Assembly: GCA_023443925.1 (NCBI GenBank)
Contig: JAEZSL010000408.1
Span: 1-7,695, forward strand
Origin: Bacillota bacterium
GTDB taxonomy: Bacteria > Bacillota_A > Clostridia > Lachnospirales > Lachnospiraceae
Direction of reading: 5' to 3'
Length of the DNA stretch: 7,695 nucleotides
Shown: piece after piece, positions 1 to 6,480 of the stretch
How the letters are laid out: every line of letters begins with the position of its first letter
Position numbering within the stretch: position 1 is the stretch's first letter
Position numbers and translations under genes: made by a program
Notes under the pieces: generated by a model
What the model was told of the DNA's origin: nothing
Database searches by the model: none
Seen by the model: only the letters and a program-made list of their open reading frames with translations

Positions 1-590
1 TCCTCTCCTATGCGCTGGGTGCAACCGTTTTTTTTACGCCCTGCAGAAATCTGCCGACAAAAATCCGAACAGGTGAATTTGACATTTCGCTCACAAAACC
101 AATAACTCCGTTTTTGCACGAGATATACAATGGTTTCAACTTTGGGTATATTGGGCATACCATTTTGGCTGTTTCTGTCATGATTTTTGTGTCATCTCAC
201 CTGGACATTCGAATTTCCATCATAAAACTGATTCTGTTATTGATTTGTGCTGCACTGCTGCAGTCGGCTTTTCTTATTCTGTCGTCCAGCTTCTGCTTTG
301 TAACGGTAAATCAGAATCCGGTGTTTGACTTCATATTATGGAATTTCAAAAGTTTCACTAATTATCCGATCACAATTTACGGAACAGCCATACAATTTTT
401 ATTGACATTTATACTGCCGTTTGCGTTTATGAACTTTTATCCATCACTGATTTTGCTGGATAAAGCCTCTTCTTCACCGTTTACGGACTGGCTTCCCTAT
501 GCAAGTCCGCTGGTTGGCATTATGATATTCATACTAAGCATTAAAGTCTGGAACTATGGACTATCCAAATACCAGAGCTCCGGATCATAA
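1..590 (+). CDS. ABC-2 type (DUF990-like) transporter permease, 3' part only
   Basis: This is the C-terminal 195 residues of an integral membrane permease; the reading frame is open to the left edge (first whole codon at base 3), so the gene starts outside the window. A TTG at 114 is an internal codon, not a start: the residues before it contain GEFDISLTKP (visible residues 24-33), which resembles the conserved cytoplasmic motif of DUF990/ABC-2 family permeases. Four hydrophobic stretches follow at about visible residues 47-65, 71-98, 121-148 and 165-184, and the protein ends in YQSSGS, a typical end for this family. Full members are about 260-270 residues, so roughly a quarter is missing. 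The ATPase gene begins 12 bases downstream, so the two are co-transcribed and should form one exporter; a second permease probably lies upstream. The substrate cannot be told; relatives are annotated as drug or peptide exporters. Confidence 0.85.
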   Translation, partial: LSYALGATVFFTPCRNLPTKIRTGEFDISLTKPITPFLHEIYNGFNFGYIGHTILAVSVMIFVSSHLDIRISIIKLILLLICAALLQSAFLILSSSFCFVTVNQNPVFDFILWNFKSFTNYPITIYGTAIQFLLTFILPFAFMNFYPSLILLDKASSSPFTDWLPYASPLVGIMIFILSIKVWNYGLSKYQSSGS

Positions 591-602
591 AAGGGAGGAC
601 AT

Positions 603-1577
603 ATGAGCCTGATAGAGGTAAATCACATTTATAAGAATTATAGAATCGCAGAACCCACAAGAGGCGTAATCGGAAGCCTAAAGTCTCTTATTATTAAGAA
701 ATATTACACTAAAATTGCAGTGGAGGATATTTCCTTCCAAATAGATCGGGGAGAAGTGGTTGGATATATTGGGCCAAACGGTGCGGGAAAATCTACAACC
801 ATTAAGATTCTTTCCGGCGTGTTGACGCCGACAAGCGGGTCTGTTACGGTTAATGGCATCATTCCTTATAAAAACCGAAAGGAAAATGCATTGAAAATCG
901 GTGTTGTATTCGGACAACGCTCGCAGCTTTATTGGGATTTACCCGTTGCCGATACCTTCGAGCTGTATCAGAAGCTATATAACATAAAAGACGACATTTA
1001 TAAATCCAACCGCAAATACTTTACTGAGATTTTGGAGATGCAGGATTTTATTAATCAACCGGTACGGCAGTTGAGTCTTGGACAGAAGATGAAAGCAAAT
1101 CTGGCACTTTCCATGCTGCATAACCCGGATATTCTTTACCTTGACGAGCCTACCATTGGACTGGACGTGATGAGCAAAAAGACGCTTCGCACTTGTATTA
1201 CGGACATCAACCGAGATAAGAAAACAACCATTATTCTGACGACCCACGATATGGATGACATCGAGGCCGTATGTGGAAGATTAATACTTATTGATAAGGG
1301 GAGAAAGCTATTCGACGGCAGCCTCACAGATTTCGAAGAGCAGTATAAGAGCGGCTATGTAGTGAGAATGCAGTTTGAAAAAAATTTACCTGCTTGGACG
1401 GAGGAAAAAGATTATAAGCTATTGGAACAATCGGAAAGCAGTTTGGTTATTAGTGTAGATAAATGCCTGTCTACAAAGGAGGCATTGACCTACCTTATTA
1501 ATCGTTACAATCCGGATAATATTTATATTGAGAAGGAAAGAATTGAGGATCTTATCCAGCATATTTTTACAAAGTGA
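603..1577 (+). CDS. ABC transporter ATP-binding protein (DUF990-exporter type, NatA/DrrA-like)
   Basis: This 324-residue cytoplasmic ATPase powers the permease encoded directly upstream. All ABC motifs are intact: Walker A GPNGAGKST (57-65), Q-loop Gln105 in FGQRSQLYWD, signature LSLGQ (157-161), Walker B ILYLDEP (177-183) with catalytic Glu182, D-loop GLD (186-188) and switch His215 in TTHD. The signature LSLGQ and the roughly 80-residue tail after the nucleotide-binding domain match the subgroup that pairs with DUF990 permeases (annotated as ABC-2 export or daunorubicin-resistance-like ATPases). The start ATG follows AGGGAGGA (592-599) at a good distance. It appears to be the last gene of its operon, because about 480 non-coding bases follow. 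The ATPase follows the permease here, while in many related operons the ATPase comes first. Family assignment is firm; the exported substrate is unknown. Confidence 0.93.
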   Translation: MSLIEVNHIYKNYRIAEPTRGVIGSLKSLIIKKYYTKIAVEDISFQIDRGEVVGYIGPNGAGKSTTIKILSGVLTPTSGSVTVNGIIPYKNRKENALKIGVVFGQRSQLYWDLPVADTFELYQKLYNIKDDIYKSNRKYFTEILEMQDFINQPVRQLSLGQKMKANLALSMLHNPDILYLDEPTIGLDVMSKKTLRTCITDINRDKKTTIILTTHDMDDIEAVCGRLILIDKGRKLFDGSLTDFEEQYKSGYVVRMQFEKNLPAWTEEKDYKLLEQSESSLVISVDKCLSTKEALTYLINRYNPDNIYIEKERIEDLIQHIFTK

Positions 1578-1647
1578 ACCTTGCTTTGACGTTAAAAACC
1601 TATGTAAGCCCTACACCAACCGATATTATAGTCCAGTATACAGATAA

Positions 1648-1672
1648 AAATAAATATACATAATATTTATTT
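1648..1672. repeat. AT-only inverted repeat downstream of the ABC operon
   Basis: Perfect 10-bp arms AAATAAATAT (1648-1657) and ATATTTATTT (1663-1672) are separated by five bases. It lies 70 bases after the ATPase stop codon and could act as a weak transcription end or mRNA 3' stabiliser. With no G-C pair and no clean T tract, it is not a convincing intrinsic terminator. Confidence 0.4.
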
Positions 1673-1730
1673 AGTGCGCATAAAATCATGAGTGCTAATG
1701 GTACTTGAATAACATGTCTTGGATTGAATA

Positions 1731-1775
1731 TGTTTGCAGGGGTAAATCACCAAACATGATTTACCTCTGCAAACA
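1731..1775. repeat. 19-bp hairpin-forming inverted repeat, no T tract
   Basis: Arms TGTTTGCAGGGGTAAATCA (1731-1749) and TGATTTACCTCTGCAAACA (1757-1775) pair over all 19 positions in RNA (one G-U), with a 7-base loop. Neither side carries a run of T, so a normal Rho-independent terminator is doubtful in either direction. It sits between the ABC operon and the reductase promoter. It may separate the two transcription units, bind a protein, or be the remnant of a small repeated element. Confidence 0.75.
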
Positions 1776-1824
1776 AGAATCTACTTTACCATTTACTTTA
1801 ACATTTTGGTAAAATATTTTGGGC

Positions 1825-1851
1825 AAAAGTGTAGAAAAGTGTAAAAGTGTA
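1825..1851 (+). repeat. three copies of AAAAGTGTA just upstream of the reductase promoter
   Basis: The nonamer AAAAGTGTA occurs at 1825-1833, 1835-1843 and 1843-1851, ending 9 bases before the -35 box. The placement would suit an activator site or an UP-like A-rich element, but the repeat may simply reflect low-complexity AT-rich DNA. Confidence 0.45.
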
Positions 1852-1860
1852 AAAAAACTC

Positions 1861-1891
1861 TTGACCTAAAGTTAACTCTAGTGCTTATAAT
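1861..1891 (+). promoter_or_regulatory. MerR-type promoter with operator dyad for the aldo/keto reductase
   Basis: The -35 box TTGACC (1861-1866) and perfect -10 box TATAAT (1886-1891) are separated by 19 bp rather than the usual 17. The spacer holds a near-perfect dyad, CTAAAGT (1866-1872), TA, ACTCTAG (1875-1881), with one mismatch. Long spacer plus centred dyad is the hallmark of promoters that MerR proteins activate by DNA distortion. Transcription should begin near 1898, giving a leader of about 160 bases. A MerR gene exists at 6481-6930, but whether it acts here is inference. Confidence 0.78.
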
Positions 1892-1914
1892 GTAAATAGC
1901 CAGTAATCAATGGC

Positions 1915-2026
1915 ATAGGAGCAAGAAAGTTTAATTGCATCCCGCGGCTCTTATCACAGCAGAATCAATGAATAGTAACATCTGCTTAGGATTAAGAAAG
2001 TAAGAACAGCAAAACAGATGCAATTA
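1915..2026 (+). promoter_or_regulatory. possible structured 5' leader of the reductase mRNA
   Basis: Several pairings are visible in the leader: ATAGGAGC (1915-1922) with GCTCTTAT (1947-1954, one G-U); TAATTGCATC (1932-1941) with GATGCAATTA (2017-2026, perfect 10 bp); and AGCAGA (1958-1963) with TCTGCT (1981-1986). The 10-bp pairing involves the loop of the first hairpin, so the two together would form a pseudoknot. I recognise no known riboswitch consensus. A protein-binding repeat or chance pairing is also possible. Confidence 0.35.
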
Positions 2027-2042
2027 CCTGGTAGTAATAAAA

Positions 2043-2049
2043 AGGAGGT
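2043..2049 (+). promoter_or_regulatory. ribosome binding site that fixes the reductase start at 2057
   Basis: AGGAGGT ends seven bases before the ATG at 2057. An in-frame ATG at 2018 lies upstream of this site and has no comparable site of its own, so the 13 extra residues are unlikely to be made. Confidence 0.85.
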
Positions 2050-2056
2050 TTGCTGC

Positions 2057-2860
2057 ATGATTTTACAGGATACTTATACGTTGAAGAATGAAATAAAAGT
2101 ACCAAAGATTGGTCTTGGAACCTGGCAGATACCGGATGGAGAACAAACATATCAGTCGGTTTTGTGGGCTTTGCAAAATGGATACCGGCACATAGATACA
2201 GCAATGGCATATAGAAATGAGGCCAGTGTTGGACGGGCAATAAAAGCTTCGGGGATTCCCAGAGAAGAGATCTTTGTTACGACAAAGTTACCGGCAGAAC
2301 ATAAGGGTTATAAGATTGCTCATGAGTGCTTTGAAAAATCCTTGTCTGCCTTGGGTCTTGACTATATTGACCTTTATTTAATCCATGCACCCTGGCCCTG
2401 GAGTAATATCGGAGAGGATTGTACCCAGGGGAATATCGACAGCTGGAAGGCATTTGAAGAAATCTATGATAGCGGTAAGGTAAAGGCAATCGGTATTTCT
2501 AATTTTGAGCCTAAACACATTAAGCCGCTGCTATCGGAAGGTAAGTATGTTCCGATGATGAATCAGATATCTTTCCATATCGGTCACAGGCAGGAGGAGA
2601 TTGTTCGTTTTTGCACACCTCTTGATATTAGGATCACGGCATATTCACCCCTGGCTACCGGAAGGATTATCGGTAATGAGGCAATTGTAGCCATGGCAGA
2701 TAAATATAAAGTAACACCGGCTCAGCTTTGTATACGTTATTGTCTGCAAAAGGATACGGTAGTTATTCCGAAATCAACAAAAGAAGAACGGATCATTTCA
2801 AATACAAAGGTTGATTTTGAAATCAGTGCGGAAGATATGGCAGCATTGGATCGGCTATAA
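2057..2860 (+). CDS. aldo/keto reductase (NADPH-dependent, AKR superfamily)
   Basis: A 267-residue soluble oxidoreductase that should reduce aldehydes or ketones with NAD(P)H. The complete AKR catalytic tetrad is present: Asp47 and Tyr52 in HIDTAMAYRNE, Lys77 in TTKLP and His110 in YLIHAPWP. Other family marks are the N-terminal PKIGLGTW, GISNF (146-150), MNQISFH (168-174), AYSPLA (195-200) and the cofactor-binding IPKS (237-240). The barrel is complete, but the protein ends at LDRL and is about 10-15 residues shorter at the C-terminus than many relatives, which may affect the substrate pocket. The gene appears monocistronic: its own MerR-type promoter lies upstream and a strong terminator follows at 2997. 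MerR control of small AKRs is common in Clostridia and Bacilli, often in response to reactive aldehydes; that role is inferred here. The substrate is unknown. Confidence 0.93.
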   Translation: MILQDTYTLKNEIKVPKIGLGTWQIPDGEQTYQSVLWALQNGYRHIDTAMAYRNEASVGRAIKASGIPREEIFVTTKLPAEHKGYKIAHECFEKSLSALGLDYIDLYLIHAPWPWSNIGEDCTQGNIDSWKAFEEIYDSGKVKAIGISNFEPKHIKPLLSEGKYVPMMNQISFHIGHRQEEIVRFCTPLDIRITAYSPLATGRIIGNEAIVAMADKYKVTPAQLCIRYCLQKDTVVIPKSTKEERIISNTKVDFEISAEDMAALDRL

Positions 2861-2996
2861 TCAAAAATAATGATATATAACCCGAAAATGCCTGGGTAAT
2901 AGTGAATTAGTGAAAGCGAGAATATGGAGAAACTTACAAGCGGAACATTGTTAAAAATGCGAGGAATGCTGCAATTAATTTATAAATAATTAAAAG

Positions 2997-3057
2997 GAAT
3001 GCTGATAATAGAAAGGAGTAAATTAAACTTTCTATTATCAGCATTCTTTATTTATTA
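2997..3057. terminator. bidirectional Rho-independent terminator between convergent genes
   Basis: Arms GAATGCTGATAATAGAAAG (2997-3015) and CTTTCTATTATCAGCATTC (3028-3046) are perfectly complementary over 19 bp around a 12-base loop, and pairing can extend three more bases outward. On the + strand the stem is followed by TTTATTTATT. On the - strand the bases after it read CTTTTAATTATTTAT. It can therefore end both the reductase transcript and the MutS-like operon, which run toward each other. Confidence 0.87.
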
Positions 3058-3156
3058 CAGCAGAATATTGTTTCAGTTTTATTCGAACAATGTCAAGACA
3101 ATCAGAGATAATGCAATTCATAACTAACTGACGTACAGAACTAATAATCATATCAT

Positions 3157-3218
3157 AGCAAAGTAATATAAGCAAAGTAATATAAGCAAAGTAAAATAAA
3201 TAAAGTAAAATAAGCAAA
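3157..3218. repeat. 14-bp tandem repeat, about 4.5 copies
   Basis: Units at 3157-3170 and 3171-3184 are identical (AGCAAAGTAATATA). The next two, 3185-3198 and 3199-3212, differ at one and three positions, and a partial unit AGCAAA follows. The array is flanked by TCATAG (3153-3158) and CTATGA (3219-3224) in inverted order. It lies in the 3' untranslated region of the MutS-like operon, before the shared terminator, and is not coding. Confidence 0.8.
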
Positions 3219-3277
3219 CTATGATGAATTTTAAACTACGATTGAACCATTATACATCATATAAAATCCCTGATATG

Positions 3278-4777
3278 TTAATTCAAAATCTGATGGTATA
3301 AGTCCAGCGCAAAACCGGATTTTACAGGTTCGCCATATTCTATAAGAAAAGATCTGCTCCCATCTACTGCTCTGCCGGCTCGAAGGAAAACACAATCTTT
3401 TGAAGCTTCGTCATAGAGCTTATGAGCAAACTGAAAAAGATGTGTTACAAAAATAGTTAAAATGCCAAAAGAACGAAAGGCTGTTGTAATTTCCTCCGCC
3501 AGATAACCAGCGTCATACTCGGTGGTAGTTGCGAAAGGCTCATTCATCAGTATTAAGCTGTCTTTATCCAGTTGCGGAATTATACGATAAAGCCTTTGTA
3601 ATTCCTGTTCCAGTAAACCGGTACGTTGTTCTCTGTCTTCTTCATCCGGAAAATGGGTAAATATACCGCTGTATAAATAACAGGAAAAAGCAGAGGCAGT
3701 TACAAATAAACCGCATTGTGCCATAAGCTGCGCAAGTCCGATGCTGCGAAGGAAGGTAGTTTTGCCGCCCTGGTTGGCACCGGTTATCATATACAAATTC
3801 TTACCGGAAAAAGAAAAGGAATTGCCTACAACCGGACCACGGGTTTTTAATACAAGCCCCACATCTTTCAGGCTGGTAAAATTATAACTCTTTTCATCTA
3901 GTAATTCAGGAAAACATATTACTTCTTCGGCTTCGGCTATTTTTTCGTACAGATTTATAGCACCTGCATAGAAACCAAACATTTCCTGCACCGTTTCGAA
4001 GAAATCATGCAAATCACGATTAAAATCACTGAGAGTTTTCAGAATCCATACCAGGCTGGAATTAATGATTTCCTGGCTATTATTGATTAATACTTGATTG
4101 TCCAGGAGTATGACTGCATCTGCTTTTTCAGAGCCTTTGCTTTTGTTTTTAACTGCTGCTTTATGAGAGCCGGTAATTGTATGAAGCCGTACCTCTCTTA
4201 ATTTTAACCCAAATCCCGGATGCCCTCCGATGGTTATTTCAGAAAGACCCTTTAATTCCATTAGCTCATTCAGTAGTTTTACCGCCTCATCAAGAAAAGT
4301 TTTTGTATACTTTTTTTGTGTCTGCTGTATAAACCTAATTAAAGCAGGAGAGGAAGTGGAAGCTGGATAATTTGCAAATACCTTAAGTAAAGCTTCCAGA
4401 TGGGAAAGATATATAAAAGCAATCTCACATTGTGTCAGTATTTTTTTCGCTTCTGGAATTATTTTATCATATCTAGGGTGGGAAGTATCGCCGTAATTGT
4501 TGATTTCCTCCATAACCTTTGTGGATAAATGATAAACTCTTTTAAAAAATTGTTGATAGTGGAGGGCTTCTGACAGGATTTCCTGGCGCATCTTTATTTC
4601 TTTAGCATGAATGGAAGGATTTAAAAATAACCTCTTAAACAAAGTCTTAAGATAATGGTCGTTCTCTGATACTGCCTCCAGTAAAAGTTCTAGTTTTAAA
4701 TCCCGGATGAAGCTGTTGGAGGGAGCCGATTTAATTACCCGGTTATCAGGATTTATATAGAGTAAATTACAGTCCAT
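3278..4777 (-). CDS. MutS-like ATPase, second of a tandem pair (no mismatch-recognition domain)
   Basis: A 499-residue protein with a MutS-type C-terminal ATPase (domain V) and a helical N-terminal part of about 320 residues resembling MutS core/lever regions. Walker A is ITGANQGGKTT (331-341; MutS has GPNMGGKST). Walker B is LILMNEP (408-414), with Asn412 replacing the usual Asp and Glu413 kept. TTTEYDA (417-423) aligns with MutS GTSTYDG, and His446 in VTH matches the conserved MutS His. No mismatch-reading Phe-X-Glu domain and no Smr nuclease tail are present; true MutS is about 850 residues. The start at 4777 is preferred over an in-frame ATG at 4840 because GGAGG (4787-4791) precedes it and the family sequence begins there. 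The gene overlaps the upstream paralogue by 11 bases. DNA binding or partnership with that paralogue is inferred; the cellular role is unknown. Confidence 0.85.
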   Translation of the reverse strand: MDCNLLYINPDNRVIKSAPSNSFIRDLKLELLLEAVSENDHYLKTLFKRLFLNPSIHAKEIKMRQEILSEALHYQQFFKRVYHLSTKVMEEINNYGDTSHPRYDKIIPEAKKILTQCEIAFIYLSHLEALLKVFANYPASTSSPALIRFIQQTQKKYTKTFLDEAVKLLNELMELKGLSEITIGGHPGFGLKLREVRLHTITGSHKAAVKNKSKGSEKADAVILLDNQVLINNSQEIINSSLVWILKTLSDFNRDLHDFFETVQEMFGFYAGAINLYEKIAEAEEVICFPELLDEKSYNFTSLKDVGLVLKTRGPVVGNSFSFSGKNLYMITGANQGGKTTFLRSIGLAQLMAQCGLFVTASAFSCYLYSGIFTHFPDEEDREQRTGLLEQELQRLYRIIPQLDKDSLILMNEPFATTTEYDAGYLAEEITTAFRSFGILTIFVTHLFQFAHKLYDEASKDCVFLRAGRAVDGSRSFLIEYGEPVKSGFALDLYHQILN

Positions 4778-6398
4778 TATTGAGTTCCTCCATAATTTGA
4801 TGAAAGGTAAGCCGGTATTTGCCGGCAATGTCGGCTGCATAGGCAGTGAGTTCCGGCGGCTTTGGTATAATACGGTAGGTACGCCGGTTGCTTTCGTGAT
4901 TACCGGTTTCAGTACCCAGACTTAGCAGGCCTTTGCAATATTTTGCCAAGCTGGGAACATGGGTAACACAGATAACGATAGAATTTAATTTGGCTAGTTT
5001 TGAAACCAACAACCGGCTCATATCAAAAGCATCGGAAGTGGTGGTTGATGAAAATAATTCGTTTAATATAAAAAGGTTGTTACTGCCGGACGCGTAAGTG
5101 AGCATTTCTTTTATATGAAGCAATTCTTCTTTCAATTTCCCATTATCGGTTCCGGCATTTTCCTCTGCGCAAAAGTGGGTATAGATGCCGTTAAACATGG
5201 GCAGTCTTGCATAAGAGCCGGGGACCGGCATGCCAAGTAATGTGAGATATGCAGCCTGTCCAAGACTCCTTGCATAGGTAGTTTTACCGCCCTGGTTGGC
5301 TCCCGTAATCCATGCACCGGCATGAGATTCATCCAGTGTTAAATGGTTGGTTATGAGGTCAGATGATTTGGATCTGGAAGCCATAGCAATGTCATATACC
5401 CCATTTAGCTCAATCTTTCGGTCTTCTAGAATAATCGGATAGCAGAAAGAAAAACTCTTTGACTTTAAACCGGCAATATAGTTATGACAGGAAGTATAAA
5501 ACTTAAGTTCCCGGTGTATTCTGGCCGTAATAGGATCTATAAAATCTGAATAAGCCGCAATAAAATCCGATGCTTCTGTAAACAATACTTTCTCCTTTTT
5601 ATACAGGAGATCAGCAAATTTGAGTTCCAGGTCCGTTAACGTGACCTGCCGGAAAAACGTGAATTCATTACTGTCATTATTATCCGGCAGAAAGGTATTT
5701 TTTATATTAAGACTGAAATCATTTTCATTCCCGCCGAAGTGGAACAGAATCCGATCGGGTAACAAGGTTATATGGTACTTAATGGCTTCAATTTTTTCAT
5801 TTAATGCCCTGCTTTTTTCTCTTAATTCCAAAAAAGCTTGACTCGTGGCATAAGCTGTAAACAGAGAATGCAATCCGGTTAATCCGGCGGAGTTGAGAAT
5901 GAAAGCAGTTTTCTCAATAAATCCGGTAATCCCATCGTAATACAGTTTCATCGCATCCAGCATATATTTTTGATATTGTATGGGATGATTTGCTTCGGCG
6001 GCATATTCCCTGATACGGTATACCTGGCTGAGACAGCCTTGTAATTCCAGGATGGAAGGATAGACATTCTCGCGTTCCAGATCCTTAAATATATCCTGCC
6101 GGTATAGGATTTCGTTCCGATCCTGAAGTAACTCATAAAAGGTTTCGGTAAGCAAGCTGTCGTTATCCTCCAACACGATTTTATCAATAACCTGGTCAAG
6201 GTTTAAATCCTTAAAATAAGCGGGTATTTTGTATTTCTCCTTATCTAAACCTTCCTGCACCTCAACCATCTTGCTGCCAATCCATTGGAATTTTCGTTCT
6301 TTTTCAGGAGCAACAAATTGGTAAGGTTGTATTTTTGCTTTTTCTTTTGCGCGGTTTTCTTTCGATGCAGTCTCATATAATAAACTAAAATACGTCAT
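4767..6398 (-). CDS. MutS-like ATPase, first of a tandem pair (no mismatch-recognition domain)
   Basis: A 543-residue protein, paralogous to the product of the next gene. Its first 20-40 residues are rich in Lys and Glu, a helical region runs to about residue 320, and a MutS domain-V ATPase fills the rest. Walker A is ITGANQGGKTT (364-374), identical in core to the neighbour. Walker B is LFILNEL (442-448), with Asn446 where MutS has Asp and Glu447 kept. SSTTTSDA (450-457) matches the MutS GTSTYDG region, and VTH ends at His480. The tail after the ATPase core keeps a MutS-like arrangement (YRIIPKP followed by a helix up to residue 543). Mismatch-binding and Smr domains are absent. AAGGAGG (6406-6412) sits seven bases before the ATG at 6398. 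The protein probably acts in the cytoplasm on branched or duplex DNA with its paralogue, but this is inference; mismatch repair in the strict sense is unlikely. Confidence 0.86.
   Translation of the reverse strand: MTYFSLLYETASKENRAKEKAKIQPYQFVAPEKERKFQWIGSKMVEVQEGLDKEKYKIPAYFKDLNLDQVIDKIVLEDNDSLLTETFYELLQDRNEILYRQDIFKDLERENVYPSILELQGCLSQVYRIREYAAEANHPIQYQKYMLDAMKLYYDGITGFIEKTAFILNSAGLTGLHSLFTAYATSQAFLELREKSRALNEKIEAIKYHITLLPDRILFHFGGNENDFSLNIKNTFLPDNNDSNEFTFFRQVTLTDLELKFADLLYKKEKVLFTEASDFIAAYSDFIDPITARIHRELKFYTSCHNYIAGLKSKSFSFCYPIILEDRKIELNGVYDIAMASRSKSSDLITNHLTLDESHAGAWITGANQGGKTTYARSLGQAAYLTLLGMPVPGSYARLPMFNGIYTHFCAEENAGTDNGKLKEELLHIKEMLTYASGSNNLFILNELFSSTTTSDAFDMSRLLVSKLAKLNSIVICVTHVPSLAKYCKGLLSLGTETGNHESNRRTYRIIPKPPELTAYAADIAGKYRLTFHQIMEELNNGL
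4787..4791 (-). promoter_or_regulatory. ribosome binding site inside the upstream MutS-like gene
   Basis: GGAGG on the - strand, nine bases before the ATG at 4777, lies inside the last codons (Met-Glu-Glu) of the first MutS-like gene. Together with the 11-base overlap of the two frames it points to translational coupling and a matched supply of the two proteins. Confidence 0.75.
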
Positions 6399-6419
6399 AG
6401 TATTACCTCCTTGAAAATG

Positions 6420-6450
6420 AGTGTAAACTATGACGCATGTGTAAAGTCAA
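6420..6450 (-). promoter_or_regulatory. putative promoter of the MutS-like pair, 19-bp spacer
   Basis: On the - strand, TTGACT (6445-6450) and TACACT (6420-6425) are separated by 19 bp. Spacing and -35 sequence resemble MerR-activated promoters, and a MerR gene ends just upstream. The spacer contains only a short dyad (ATG-CGT-CAT at 6430-6438), so the operator is less convincing than the one at 1866-1881. GTGTAAA on the + strand recurs at 6421-6427 and 6439-6445. The MutS genes may also be reached by read-through from the MerR gene, since no terminator is visible between them. Confidence 0.5.
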
Positions 6451-6480
6451 TAAGAAAATTTATAATGTTCCGGTTGCCTG

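Noticed and set aside
114..590. Treating the permease as a short complete 158-residue protein starting at TTG 114
   Set aside because: The frame is open to the window edge and the upstream residues match the conserved family motif, so the gene is cut by the window rather than short.
1942..1947. CCGCGG in the reductase leader as part of a T-box antiterminator
   Set aside because: The T-box consensus (AGGGTGGNACCGCG) is absent, no terminator follows before the start codon, and an aldo/keto reductase is not a usual T-box target.
2018..2056. Upstream start of the reductase at ATG 2018
   Set aside because: The strong AGGAGGT site at 2043-2049 lies after it, and the usual AKR N-terminus begins near the ATG at 2057.
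2924..2989. A 21-codon frame between the reductase and its terminator (starts MEKLTSGTLL)
   Set aside because: Only a weak purine stretch precedes the ATG, no family is recognised, and such lengths occur by chance; the adjacent terminator suggests it is 3' untranslated RNA.
3157..3218. The 14-bp tandem units as a CRISPR array
   Set aside because: Units are contiguous with no unique spacers and no cas genes are nearby.
4778..4840. A 21-residue N-terminal extension of the second MutS-like protein
   Set aside because: It would lie over the coding sequence of the first gene in another frame; the ribosome binding site at 4787 supports the start at 4777.
3278..6398. The MutS-like pair as one mismatch-repair mutS gene split by a frameshift
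   Set aside because: Each protein has its own complete Walker A and Walker B and its own start with a ribosome binding site, so they are two paralogues.
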